Origin: Pseudomaricurvus sp033283175
Lineage (GTDB): Bacteria; Pseudomonadota; Gammaproteobacteria; Pseudomonadales; Cellvibrionaceae
DNA length: 64,000 bases
NCBI GenBank assembly: GCA_033283175.1
Contig: JAWMQM010000001.1
Location: 1,116,001 to 1,180,000, forward strand
Direction of reading: 5' to 3'
Both the position numbers and the translations under genes were made by a program. Under the pieces are notes generated by a model, which was not told where the DNA came from, did no database searches, and was given only the letters and a program-made list of their open reading frames with translations. This document shows positions 1 to 8,162 of the stretch, one piece after another; positions within the stretch are counted from its first letter, which is position 1, and each line of letters begins with the position of its first letter.

Positions 1-106
1 GGTGCGCGATGGGACCGCCAAAGGAGGTGAGGCCCAGTTTCAGGAAGACCACAAACACATCCAGAGGACTGTGAGCGACCGGCGTTGGGGTGACATCTTT
101 GTACAT
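1..106 (-). CDS. chrA: Chromate transporter ChrA, N-terminal fragment (cut by window edge)
   Basis: Reading the minus strand from an ATG at 106-104 gives about 35 residues that run off the window start. They contain FLKLGLTSFGGPIAH, which is the conserved N-terminal motif of the CHR chromate/sulfate transporter family (inner membrane, chromate efflux). The first codons (MYKDVTPTPVAHSPLDVF) are a typical short cytoplasmic lead. No strong ribosome site is visible upstream. The divergent neighbour is a TetR regulator. Only the N-terminus can be seen, so the length and integrity of the gene cannot be judged. Confidence 0.8.
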   Translation of the reverse strand, partial: MYKDVTPTPVAHSPLDVFVVFLKLGLTSFGGPIAH

Positions 107-233
107 AGTAATTCTCTGCTGTCCCTGGACCTTGCTGCCAGCCTTTACCGCAACAGCGCTTGCTGCAACGACGAAAACTGCCACCGATAAAAACCGGCTA
201 GCTTACGCACTGGCAATGACAGTTTGCGGGCTG

Positions 234-261
234 TTTACCGGATCCGGCAGTGTGCTATGGT
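234..261 (+). promoter_or_regulatory. Possible sigma-70 promoter for the TetR gene
   Basis: TTTACC at 234-239 and TATGGT at 256-261 are separated by 16 bases and lie just upstream of the ATG at 285. Both hexamers are weak matches, so this is tentative. Confidence 0.3.
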
Positions 262-284
262 AATCGCCTCTGCCCGAGGCCGCC

Positions 285-833
285 ATGACCCAGACTCCCG
301 CCATCAAACCCCGCAACGCCGAAAAAACCAAAGCCCGTATTCTCGCCGCCGCGTTTGATCTTTTTGGCGAACATGGTTATGCCAAAACCGGCATCCGCGA
401 CATTGCCACACAGGCAGAGGTCGCATCCTCACTGATTGCCCGTCACTTCGGCAGCAAGGCCCACCTCTTCGAGCAGTGCCTGATCTACGGCATCCACACC
501 CACACCCTGTTTGTGGAAGACAAACCCGGCTTTGGCCAACAGATGGCCAGGATGATGGTCAGCAAGGCCAACCCCAAACTGACCACCACCATCATGCTGG
601 CCATTGCCGATCCTGAATCCAAGGCCATTGCCCGCAAGGTCACCCGCGAACACATTATGGATCCACTGGCGCAGTGGATTGGCCCGCCCAATGCCAAAGC
701 CCGCGCCATAAGCATGCTGACCCTGATGAACGGGTTTGTGTTGCAGACCAAATACCTGAGCAGTGACAAAACTCCCCCGGCAACCATTGAGTGGCTGGCA
801 AAGGCACTGCAGGATATTGTGGACAATCGTTGA
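285..833 (+). CDS. TetR/AcrR family transcriptional regulator
   Basis: This 182-residue protein has the TetR helix-turn-helix at its N-terminus: residues 14-60 contain KTKARILAAAFDLFGEHGY followed by TGIRDIATQAEVASSLIARHF, a standard recognition helix. The C-terminal half is a divergent all-helical ligand and dimer domain, and the length is normal for the family. The ATG at 285 follows a GAGG ribosome site at six bases. The gene diverges from chrA and lies upstream of the molybdopterin oxidoreductase, so either neighbour could be its target. The ligand cannot be inferred from sequence. Confidence 0.9.
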   Translation: MTQTPAIKPRNAEKTKARILAAAFDLFGEHGYAKTGIRDIATQAEVASSLIARHFGSKAHLFEQCLIYGIHTHTLFVEDKPGFGQQMARMMVSKANPKLTTTIMLAIADPESKAIARKVTREHIMDPLAQWIGPPNAKARAISMLTLMNGFVLQTKYLSSDKTPPATIEWLAKALQDIVDNR

Positions 834-886
834 ATTCAGGGCTTGTCCGGGCCTGTCCCTGGTATATCCCGTAATCATGCCCCCCC

Positions 887-964
887 AAAAAGATCGCCCG
901 CGGGAGCGGGCTCCTACGTACTTGGATAATGCTGTAGGAGCCCGCTCCCGCGGGCGATCTTTTT
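887..964. repeat. REP-like perfect palindrome (31-bp arms)
   Basis: Arms 887-917 and 934-964 are perfect reverse complements around a 16-base spacer. Each arm holds the core GATCGCCCGCGGGAGC next to GGCTCCTAC. The A-run and T-run at the outer ends would let it act as a terminator in either direction. A related element with the same GATCGC and CTCCTAC ends lies at 30227-30304, so this looks like a dispersed REP/BIME-type element rather than a site specific to one gene. Confidence 0.85.
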
Positions 965-1070
965 CGATTTCAGCGTTGCCCACCCCACCCGCCTGTGCCA
1001 ACATGTGATCAACTGATCACTTAATAATTACTATAAAACCACACATCAGAAATCCAGCAGAGGAGGGCCC

Positions 1071-3101
1071 GTGGACAGCCCAGCCACCGAGATCAAACAC
1101 ACCTACTGCAAAGTCTGCATGGTGCACTGCGGCCTGGAAGTGGAAGTGGCCGGTGAACAGATTCTCAAGGTGCGGGGCGATCATTCGCACCCCCTGAGCG
1201 GCGGCTACACCTGCCCCAAGGGACGAGCCATTGGCAAGCTGCACCACACCCCCGACGCCATCACCCAGCCACTGATGCGCAAGGACGGTGAGCTGCAACC
1301 GGTGAGCTGGGATGAGGCGCTGGACGACATCGCCGCCCGCCTGCGCCAGACTATCGACACCCACGGACCGCGCTCTGTTGCACTCAACTTCGGCAGTGGC
1401 CTGGGGCTGGACTCCGCCGGCTACGCCATGGAAGAGGCCCTGCACGCCGCGCTCGGATACGGACCGAAGTTTTCCCCCCTCACCATCGACGGTGTGGCCA
1501 AGGTACTGGTGGCCGGCGCCGTGGGCGGCTTTCCCGGCCTCAACCCCAAAACCGACTACGACGCAGTCTCCATGCTGATCTATGTGGGCACCAACCCCAT
1601 GGTCAGCCACGCCCACAACACCGGCATGTACAACCCGGCGCAGTGGATCCGCGCCGCCGCCGACCGCGGTGAAGTGTGGACCATCGACCCGCTGTTTACC
1701 GAGACCGCCAAATTTTCCAGCCGCCACATCGCCGCCTATCCCGGTAAGGACTACGCCATCCTCGCCTGGCTGGTGCGGGAGATTCTGGCCGACGGCCCGC
1801 TGCAACCGCGACAGCCGGTGCATGGCCTGGAGCAGTTGCGGGAATTGCTTACAGATTACGACCTGCAGACAGCCGCATCCATTGCCGGTGTCGAACCTGC
1901 GGTTATGGAAGAGCTGCTGGCTGCCATCCGCCGCCAGGGCGGCAAGGTGGTGGTGGAGACCGGCACCGGCATCACCATGTCCAGTGGCTGCAACCTGACA
2001 CAGTGGTTTGGCTGGCTGCTGATGATCCTCACCGGCGCCATGAACGCCCGCGGCGGCACCTGGTTTCACCCCGGTTTTCTTATCCCCTTCGACAGTTTCG
2101 AGTTGCCGGTGATGGACCCGTGGACACCCGGCTCCAATGTGCGCCCCGAAGTGCCCGGCATTATCGGCGACTGGCCCTGTGCCGTGCTGCCCGACGAAAT
2201 CGACGCCGGCAACATTCGCGCCCTGTTCAATTTTGGCGGCCGCCTGCTGCGCAGTTTTCCCGACACCAATGAGCTCAGTCGCACCCTGCAGCAGCTGGAG
2301 TTGAACGTGATGCTGGAGATTGCCCACAACGAGACCACCGCCCTGGCCAGCCATGTACTGCCCACCAAGGACGGGGTGGAGCGGATGGAGTTCAGCCGCT
2401 GGGACACCCTCAACTGGAACCTGTCACTGCAGTATTCGGCGCCGCTGGTGCCGCCAATGGGCGAGCGCCGCTCCGCCTGGTGGGTGATCGCCGAGATCAT
2501 GCGCCGCGCCGGGCTGCCGGTGGCGGAACATGTGCCGGCAGATGACCGGGAAGAGGGCGCGGATGAGCGGATGCTGCAGCAGCTGATGCAAACCGCACGC
2601 TGCAGTTTCGACGAACTGAAGAGCAACCGCTATGTGGAGCGGCCGCTGGAATTTCCCGCTCCCTGGGTGGACCAACACATTGAACGGCTGGGAGGCTGGA
2701 GGCTGCTGCCGGAGCGACTGGTACAGCAGTGGCAGGAGATGCTGTCGCAGGATCTGGATCAGCTGGGCAAACCCAAACCACTCTGCTTTTCATCACGCCG
2801 GCAACGCCGGAAGTTCAACGCACAGCTGGATTTTCTCGGCGAGGAAGCCAATATTTTGCTGCACCCTGAAGATGCCCGGGCTCACAAGCTTGAGGACGGC
2901 CAGAGCGTCAGGGTCAGCAACGACAGCGGCACCATCCTGCTCACCGCCCGGGTCGATCCCGGCATGAAACGTGGCGTTACCTCCATCGCCCACGGCCACC
3001 TGCAGGGCAACGTCAACTGCCTCACCAGTAAAGCCGTGATCGATAACATCAGCGGCATGGCGTTCTACTCCGGGGTGCCGGTCGCCATCGACCCCGCCTG
3101 A
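1071..3101 (+). CDS. Molybdopterin-dependent oxidoreductase (DMSO reductase superfamily)
   Basis: The 676-residue protein begins with a [4Fe-4S] domain: Cys13, Cys16, Cys20 and Cys48 form a CxxCxxxC...C pattern ending in CPKG. The Mo-bis-MGD catalytic domain follows, with a C-terminal MGD-binding domain near residues 590-676 (HPEDARAHKLEDGQSVRVSN). I see no twin-arginine signal, so it is probably cytoplasmic. The start is GTG at 1071, supported by an AGAGGAGG ribosome site; no in-frame ATG fits better. Relatives include formate dehydrogenases, nitrate reductases and acetylene hydratase, and the substrate cannot be told. It is a single gene with no visible electron-transfer partner, so the redox partner must lie elsewhere. 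Confidence 0.88.
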   Translation: MDSPATEIKHTYCKVCMVHCGLEVEVAGEQILKVRGDHSHPLSGGYTCPKGRAIGKLHHTPDAITQPLMRKDGELQPVSWDEALDDIAARLRQTIDTHGPRSVALNFGSGLGLDSAGYAMEEALHAALGYGPKFSPLTIDGVAKVLVAGAVGGFPGLNPKTDYDAVSMLIYVGTNPMVSHAHNTGMYNPAQWIRAAADRGEVWTIDPLFTETAKFSSRHIAAYPGKDYAILAWLVREILADGPLQPRQPVHGLEQLRELLTDYDLQTAASIAGVEPAVMEELLAAIRRQGGKVVVETGTGITMSSGCNLTQWFGWLLMILTGAMNARGGTWFHPGFLIPFDSFELPVMDPWTPGSNVRPEVPGIIGDWPCAVLPDEIDAGNIRALFNFGGRLLRSFPDTNELSRTLQQLELNVMLEIAHNETTALASHVLPTKDGVERMEFSRWDTLNWNLSLQYSAPLVPPMGERRSAWWVIAEIMRRAGLPVAEHVPADDREEGADERMLQQLMQTARCSFDELKSNRYVERPLEFPAPWVDQHIERLGGWRLLPERLVQQWQEMLSQDLDQLGKPKPLCFSSRRQRRKFNAQLDFLGEEANILLHPEDARAHKLEDGQSVRVSNDSGTILLTARVDPGMKRGVTSIAHGHLQGNVNCLTSKAVIDNISGMAFYSGVPVAIDPA

Positions 3102-3121
3102 TACTGCCTCCACTTCTGACC

Positions 3122-3140
3122 CGGCCCAGCCTGTGGGCCG
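3122..3140. terminator. Short hairpin between convergent genes
   Basis: CGGCCCA at 3122-3128 pairs with TGGGCCG at 3134-3140 around a five-base loop, in the 45-base gap between two convergent genes. There is no T-run, so intrinsic termination is uncertain. Confidence 0.4.
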
Positions 3141-3146
3141 CAGGTG

Positions 3147-3497
3147 TTATTCGTGTTCCACCACCGTGGCAATGCGGAATGAACTGCGGTCAAACAGGTT
3201 CTTCTCATCCGCAATAATTTCATCCGGCATCACACTGCTGGTGAGGTAGGCGAGGGTGCCTTTGTAAACCTCCTCGTTCTCGAACCAGAGTTCGGTAATC
3301 ACATCGAAGGGCGGATCTTCCCAGACGCCGGTTTCCGGATGCACCTGCGGCTCGATAAAGCGACGCAGGTAGCGGGTTACACCACGGGAGTACTTCTGGC
3401 ACAGGGGCGCATGGTGATTCTCGTAGTAGTCGCGGAAGGCCTCTGGCGACAGGTCGGCACGGCGCTTCATAAACAGCAGGATCTTGTAACAGGTCAT
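3147..3497 (-). CDS. EthD-like dimeric alpha/beta-barrel protein
   Basis: The 116-residue product starts MTCYKILLFMKRRADLSPEA and continues FRDYYENHHAPLCQKY. The pattern K(R)R..LS.E.F..YY..HHAPL is the hallmark of EthD-domain ferredoxin-like barrel proteins, which are small dimeric enzymes or accessory proteins of catabolic pathways. An in-frame start 21 codons upstream would add a Gly- and Pro-rich lead with no family match, so the ATG at 3497 is preferred. It is monocistronic and convergent with the molybdoenzyme. The substrate is unknown; many members are annotated only by the fold. Confidence 0.75.
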   Translation of the reverse strand: MTCYKILLFMKRRADLSPEAFRDYYENHHAPLCQKYSRGVTRYLRRFIEPQVHPETGVWEDPPFDVITELWFENEEVYKGTLAYLTSSVMPDEIIADEKNLFDRSSFRIATVVEHE

Positions 3498-3793
3498 GGC
3501 TGGATTTTTATGGTTATTGGTTAGCGGAAAAGGGTAACAACCCCCGCCCCCGGACAACAAGCATCACAGCCGCCATCCAATCCCGAATCCACGATTGGTG
3601 CTACAGTCAAGGAACTTGTGCTGAAAGGGGCCGCCACCGCCTGTTTTTGGTGCAACTCCCCACCCATCACCACCGGAACAGCCACAAACCATCCCGAAAA
3701 CCGGGGACTCGCGCGGAATTACTCACCAAAACCCACAGGTGCCCGGGAATTGCATGGTAATTGGGCTGACACCCAAGCTACGGACCCTGATGT
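3498..3793. other. Non-coding gap upstream of eutB
   Basis: About 300 bases lie between the divergent EthD-like gene and eutB. I found no convincing promoter hexamers, palindrome or RNA structure. It should contain both promoters. Confidence 0.4.
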
Positions 3794-5206
3794 ATGAATA
3801 CTGCTTCACCATTTCAGTTTCGCCACACCGTGGGCAGCCACACCTTCGGTTTCCGCGACCTGAAAGAACTGCTGGCCAAGGCGACGCCCGCCCGCTCCGG
3901 TGACCGCCTGGCGGGCCTTGCCGCTGAGTCCGCCGAGGAGCGGGTAGTGGCGCAAATGACCCTGGCCGAGGTGCCGCTGACGCAGTTCCTGCAGGACCTG
4001 CTGGTGCCCTACGAGTCCGATGAGATCACCCGGCTGATTATCGACGAGCACGACAAGGCCGCCTTTGCCCCCATCGCTCACCTCACCGTGGGTGGTTTTC
4101 GCGACTGGCTGCTCAGTGACCTGGCCACTCCCGCCCTGCTCACCCAAATACGCGCCGGCGTCACTCCCGAGATGGCCGCCGCAGTGAGTAAGCTGATGCG
4201 TAACCAGGATCTGATTCTGGTGGCCAAAAAATGCGAGGTGACCACCGCTTTCCGCAACACCATCGGCCTGCCGGGACACCTGTCGACGCGCCTGCAACCC
4301 AATCACCCCACCGATGACCTCACCGGAATTGCCGCCAGCATTCTCGACGGCCTGCTCTACGCCAATGGCGACGCGGTGATTGGCATCAATCCGGCCACCG
4401 ACAATGTGGCCCAGACCTGTCGCCTGCTGCACATGATGAGCGACGTTATCGAGCATTATCGGATTCCCACCCAGTCCTGCGTGCTCACACACGTCACCAA
4501 CACCATTGAAGCCATCGACCAGGGTGCGCCGGTGGACCTGGTGTTCCAGTCCATCGGCGGCACCCAGGCCACCAACGACAGTTTCGGTTTTAACCTGGCC
4601 ACCCTTGCCGAAGCCCAGGCGGCGGCACTGTCGCTGCAGCGCGGCACTGTCAGCAACAACGTCATGTATTTTGAAACGGGGCAGGGCAGTGCACTGTCGG
4701 CCAACGCCCATCACGGCGTTGACCAGCAGACCTGCGAGGCGCGCGCCTACGCCGTGGCGCGCAAGTTCAGCCCGCTGCTGGTGAATACGGTGGTGGGTTT
4801 TATCGGTCCCGAATATCTCTACGATGGCAAGGAGATCACCCGCGCCGGACTGGAAGATCACTTCTGCGGCAAGCTGCTGGGCCTGCCCATGGGCTGCGAT
4901 GTCTGTTACACCAACCACGCCGATGCCGACCAGAATGACATGGACAACCTGCTGACGCTGTTGGGCGTGGCAGGCTGCACCTTTGTCATGGGCATTCCCG
5001 GCTCCGATGACATCATGCTCAACTACCAGACCACCTCCTTTCACGACGCCCTTTATGCCCGCCGTGTGCTGGGCCTGAAACCGGCACCGGAGTTTGGCCT
5101 GTGGTTGCAGCAGATGGAGATCTTCCGCAACAGCGACCGGTTTGTGCTCAATCAACAGGTACCCGACGCCTTCAACCAACCACTGCAACGCCTGCTGGGA
5201 GCGTGA
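3794..5206 (+). CDS. eutB: Ethanolamine ammonia-lyase large subunit
   Basis: The 470-residue protein matches EutB along its length: the start HTVGSHTFGFRDLKELLAKA, the central region with PGHLSTRLQPNHPTDDL and GDAVIGINPATDN, and the C-terminal GKLLGLPMGCDVCYTNHADA. EutB is the catalytic subunit that, with adenosylcobalamin, splits ethanolamine into acetaldehyde and ammonia. Length is close to the usual 450-465. It is followed two bases later by eutC. No shell proteins, EutA reactivase or transporter are nearby, so this is a microcompartment-free eutBC pair, as in many environmental proteobacteria. The ribosome site is weak. Confidence 0.97.
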   Translation: MNTASPFQFRHTVGSHTFGFRDLKELLAKATPARSGDRLAGLAAESAEERVVAQMTLAEVPLTQFLQDLLVPYESDEITRLIIDEHDKAAFAPIAHLTVGGFRDWLLSDLATPALLTQIRAGVTPEMAAAVSKLMRNQDLILVAKKCEVTTAFRNTIGLPGHLSTRLQPNHPTDDLTGIAASILDGLLYANGDAVIGINPATDNVAQTCRLLHMMSDVIEHYRIPTQSCVLTHVTNTIEAIDQGAPVDLVFQSIGGTQATNDSFGFNLATLAEAQAAALSLQRGTVSNNVMYFETGQGSALSANAHHGVDQQTCEARAYAVARKFSPLLVNTVVGFIGPEYLYDGKEITRAGLEDHFCGKLLGLPMGCDVCYTNHADADQNDMDNLLTLLGVAGCTFVMGIPGSDDIMLNYQTTSFHDALYARRVLGLKPAPEFGLWLQQMEIFRNSDRFVLNQQVPDAFNQPLQRLLGA

Positions 5207-5208
5207 CC

Positions 5209-6018
5209 ATGACTGACGACGCCGTCACCACCAACCCCTGGCTGCGCCTGCGCAGTTTTACCGACGCCCGCATCGGTCTCGGTCGCGCCGGTATCAGTAT
5301 TCCCACACAGCCATTGCTGCAGTTTCAGCTGGCCCACGCCAAAGCCCGCGATGCCGTACACACACCGCTGGACGTGCGTTCACTGTTGCCGCACCTGCAA
5401 CTGCTGCAAGCGGGCAAGCCGCCACTGCAGCTGCACAGCCAGGCCAGTGACCGCGCCCTCTACCTGCAGCGACCGGATTATGGCCGCCTGCTGGATGAAG
5501 CTTCCGTCGCACGCCTCGGCGACAGCGCAGTCGCAAAAAACGCGGAGCTGGCCATTGTCATCGCCGACGGCTTATCGGCGCTGGCCATCGAAGAGAATGT
5601 GGTGCCCTTCCTGCGACGACTGTTGCCGTCACTCACCGAAGGCGACGATCCCTGGCAACTGGCACCGCTGTGCGTGGTGGAGCAGGGCCGCGTTGCCGTG
5701 GGGGATCATGTGGGTGAACTGCTGCAGGCGGATTGTGTACTGATGCTGATCGGCGAGCGGCCGGGACTGAGCTCACCGGACAGCATGGGGCTCTACCTCA
5801 CCTGGAAGCCCCGCCGCGGACTCACCGACGCCAGCCGCAACTGCATCTCCAACATCCGCCCTGCCGGATTGAGTTACAGCGACGCCTGTCGGCGCACCCT
5901 CTACCTGCTCAACGAAGCGCGACGCCTGAAACTCTCCGGCGTACAACTGAAAGACCGCAGTGACGATAACAGCACCGCCATTGCCTCCGGACAGAGCAAC
6001 TTTCTGGTAAGCGATTAA
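5209..6018 (+). CDS. eutC: Ethanolamine ammonia-lyase small subunit
   Basis: Translation from the ATG at 5209, two bases after the eutB stop, gives 269 residues starting MTDDAVTTNPWLRLRSFTDA, which matches the EutC N-terminus (RI.LGRAG). The C-terminal half has GERPGLSSPDSMGLYLTW, where EutC contributes to cobalamin binding. An upstream ATG at 5101 lies deep inside eutB and is rejected. The last four bases overlap the convergent phosphopantetheinyl transferase gene tail-to-tail. EutC forms the small subunit of the EutB-EutC lyase in the cytoplasm. Confidence 0.96.
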   Translation: MTDDAVTTNPWLRLRSFTDARIGLGRAGISIPTQPLLQFQLAHAKARDAVHTPLDVRSLLPHLQLLQAGKPPLQLHSQASDRALYLQRPDYGRLLDEASVARLGDSAVAKNAELAIVIADGLSALAIEENVVPFLRRLLPSLTEGDDPWQLAPLCVVEQGRVAVGDHVGELLQADCVLMLIGERPGLSSPDSMGLYLTWKPRRGLTDASRNCISNIRPAGLSYSDACRRTLYLLNEARRLKLSGVQLKDRSDDNSTAIASGQSNFLVSD

Positions 6019-6707
6019 ACCTGTACGGCAAACTCCTGCCATAACAATGGCAGGAGTTGTGCCACCTCAGGCAGGCCATAGCTGGCAGTCATACGCTCCG
6101 GCTGGGCGGTAATGACTGCCACACTGTATTCCAGGCCACTATCATCACGCCACCAACTGTGATTGGCGCAGCCCGTCGTGGCGCCGTCGAAGGTTACCGC
6201 GGCCATACCGCCGGAAAAGAGGCTCAGGCGCCGGGTTTTCAGCCACGCCTCTTTCAGGGTCCAGAGCTGGTAGAAGTATTGCTGCTGCGCGGCCGGACTC
6301 TGTGTGTGCAGTGCAGAAATTTCCTGCGGATGAAACCAGCCATCGGCCAGTGCCGCAAAATCCTTGCGCGGTTTGCAGAACTCGATATCCACACCGCAGG
6401 GTCCTGAGTCGCTGAGCAACACGGCAATCCGGTCGCGACTGTGGGAGAGGGAAAAGTGCCAGTTACCGGCGTCGGCAACTGCGGGGGGCAGATCCGTTTG
6501 CTCCGTGATGCGCCATCCGGCCGGGGAACGGTTAGGGTCAACCACATAGGTGAGGGCGGCGCGCAACAGGGCACGCCCCATCAGGTACTGCTGACGCCGG
6601 TGCCCCTGATAGCGCACCAGTCGCTGTCGCTCTGACGCGCCCAACCAAGCTGTCCATTTACCGTCGTCGTCAGTGGACTGCAACGAAGCGAGAAACAGGT
6701 GCGCCAC
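6015..6707 (-). CDS. 4'-phosphopantetheinyl transferase (Sfp/AcpT type)
   Basis: The 230-residue protein has the two conserved Sfp-type motifs: GVDIEF at residues 105-110 (Mg2+/CoA binding) and WTLKEAWLK at 149-157, plus FSLSHS at 85-90 before the first motif. It transfers the phosphopantetheine arm from CoA to carrier-protein serines. Its position beside the pigment operon suggests it activates the carrier proteins encoded at 8915, 9190 and 27624; this is inference. The stop overlaps the end of eutC by four bases, and the gene follows the YbjQ-like gene at 6714-7160 on the same strand with a six-base gap, so the two are probably cotranscribed. Confidence 0.93.
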   Translation of the reverse strand: MAHLFLASLQSTDDDGKWTAWLGASERQRLVRYQGHRRQQYLMGRALLRAALTYVVDPNRSPAGWRITEQTDLPPAVADAGNWHFSLSHSRDRIAVLLSDSGPCGVDIEFCKPRKDFAALADGWFHPQEISALHTQSPAAQQQYFYQLWTLKEAWLKTRRLSLFSGGMAAVTFDGATTGCANHSWWRDDSGLEYSVAVITAQPERMTASYGLPEVAQLLPLLWQEFAVQV

Positions 6708-6713
6708 GGAGAA

Positions 6714-7160
6714 TTATTTCAGCTTTACGATCTTGCCCTTGAGCTCGACACCGGCCATGAGACCGCCCGCGCGACACTCAAACTTTTCACGACTGGAGTA
6801 CTCCTTGCGCTTGTAGAAACTGGTGATCCCCACCACGGCATCGGCACCTTCGCTCCTGGCCTTCTCCTGCAACGCAATCATGGCCGACAGAAACGCCCAC
6901 TGACAGGCCGCTTCATCAGACTTATTAAACGCATTGGTCTTTTTGTGGGTAATCAACTCCACTGTGCGATTGCCGGTAGCGGGATGGGGCTGATCGCCAA
7001 AATAGAACTTGATGGAGCCGTCCAGCTTTTCCTGCGCTGCCGGAGTGGCCATAGCGGCTTCGATGGGTAAAAAGAGTTGGGTATCGCGACTGAAGGCGGC
7101 ACTTGCCGGTAACAACAGTGCCAGACCCACAGTCATGGCTCCCAGTTTTCGTACATTCAT
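6714..7160 (-). CDS. Secreted YbjQ-like ('excinuclease-like') protein
   Basis: The 148-residue product starts at the ATG at 7160 behind a GGGGAG ribosome site. It has a signal peptide (MNVRKLGAMTVGLALLLPAS, cleavage after about residue 24). The mature part resembles small secreted proteins with a YbjQ-like fold, often mislabelled as excinuclease subunit: conserved features include ACQWAFLSAMIALQEKA and EGADAVVGITSFY. The function is unknown. Longer in-frame extensions upstream run into the intergenic region and lack a signal. It forms a two-gene unit with the phosphopantetheinyl transferase and diverges from the aryl polyene operon. Confidence 0.65.
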   Translation of the reverse strand: MNVRKLGAMTVGLALLLPASAAFSRDTQLFLPIEAAMATPAAQEKLDGSIKFYFGDQPHPATGNRTVELITHKKTNAFNKSDEAACQWAFLSAMIALQEKARSEGADAVVGITSFYKRKEYSSREKFECRAGGLMAGVELKGKIVKLK

Positions 7161-7305
7161 GGAGAACTCCCCTGCAAATTGATTGAAACACATGGCCGGC
7201 CGCACTTTTCCGCCGGCGATCGGATGACAGCCTGGCAGCCACCCGGTGTTTGAAACGGGCACCAGTGTAACCGTCGCCAGCGGGCGCCTACAACGCCCCG
7301 TCGTT

Positions 7306-7334
7306 TTGCCATGCCCTGAGGCTTCCAGTAGAAT
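7306..7334 (+). promoter_or_regulatory. Predicted sigma-70 promoter of the aryl polyene operon
   Basis: TTGCCA at 7306-7311 and TAGAAT at 7329-7334 each match the consensus at five of six positions and are exactly 17 bases apart. The first gene of the operon starts at 7386, giving a leader of about 45 bases. It is the best promoter-like sequence I noticed in the window. Confidence 0.65.
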
Positions 7335-7385
7335 CGCCGCTCCAGTGGCACGCCCTCGCAATCGGCAAGCAGCAGACATTTTTTC

Positions 7386-8147
7386 ATGAGCGTCCTCCAT
7401 CAACTCACCATTGCCCAATGGGCCGCCCGCGCCAGTGAGTGGAGCGACGCCGACAGCTGGCAGGCATGGGCAAACGGCGATACCCCGCAGCCACCCGCCG
7501 GCAGTGACACCATACAACTGCCCCAGGTGCCCGCCATGTTGCGACGCCGATTGAGCCCGTTGGGGCGCGCCGCACTCTGGGCCCTGTTCGAACTGCGTGC
7601 ACAGGAATCCGAATCAACGCCACCACCGCTGGCTACCATCTTCTGTTCCCGCCACGGTGAAGTGAGTCGCACCGTTACCCTGCTGGACGACCTGGCCACT
7701 GATACCGCCCTGTCCCCCACCGCCTTCAGCCTGTCGGTGCACAATGCCATCGGTGGCATCTACTCCATGGCCGCTAACGAGACCGGCAATATCACCGCCC
7801 TCAGTGCCGGCCCCGACAGCCTCTGTCACGCCCTGCTGGAAGCCTGGTGCCTGCTGCAGGACGGCACGGATCAGGACCGGGTGCTGTGCGTTGTTTATGA
7901 CGACGCACTGCCCCCACCGTATCCAGCGGAAAACAGCGCCGGTGCCACCGTGCAGGCGCTGGCACTGGAGGTGCGCAAAGCCGGCACCCCGGGCACTCAA
8001 TTGCGCTTCAGCCTCGACAGCAACCCGGGCGATGCCGCCAGCACCAGCGTCAATGACGACTTTTTGCGCCTGCTTCTCAACCCTGAACACCCGGACCTGA
8101 CCGTGAGCGCCGACCAGCGCCGTTGGCACTGGTCCGGCACCGTCTGA
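7386..8147 (+). CDS. apeC: Ketosynthase-like chain-length partner (ApeC type)
   Basis: The 253-residue protein carries a short beta-ketoacyl synthase-like domain of the Ketoacyl-synt_2 type. The region that would hold the catalytic cysteine reads SVHNAIGGIYSM and has no Cys, so it cannot be a condensing enzyme alone. In characterised aryl polyene systems ApeC pairs with the active synthase ApeO as a chain-length-factor-like partner; ApeO is encoded here at 20292. It is the first gene of the operon. The ribosome site before the ATG is weak, with only a T-rich stretch in front. The ape symbols in this block are assigned by family and gene order. Confidence 0.8.
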   Translation: MSVLHQLTIAQWAARASEWSDADSWQAWANGDTPQPPAGSDTIQLPQVPAMLRRRLSPLGRAALWALFELRAQESESTPPPLATIFCSRHGEVSRTVTLLDDLATDTALSPTAFSLSVHNAIGGIYSMAANETGNITALSAGPDSLCHALLEAWCLLQDGTDQDRVLCVVYDDALPPPYPAENSAGATVQALALEVRKAGTPGTQLRFSLDSNPGDAASTSVNDDFLRLLLNPEHPDLTVSADQRRWHWSGTV

Positions 8148-8162
8148 GCCGGAGGCACAGGG

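Noticed and set aside
2..190. 62-residue plus-strand frame at the window start
   Set aside because: The minus strand at the same place gives the ChrA motif FGGPIAH, so the plus frame is a shadow.
3806..5188. 460-residue open frame antisense to eutB
   Set aside because: eutB is unambiguous; the opposite frame is His/Gly/Val-rich low-information sequence.
3794..6018. Microcompartment-type ethanolamine operon
   Set aside because: Only eutB and eutC are present; no shell proteins, EutA or aldehyde dehydrogenase lie beside them.
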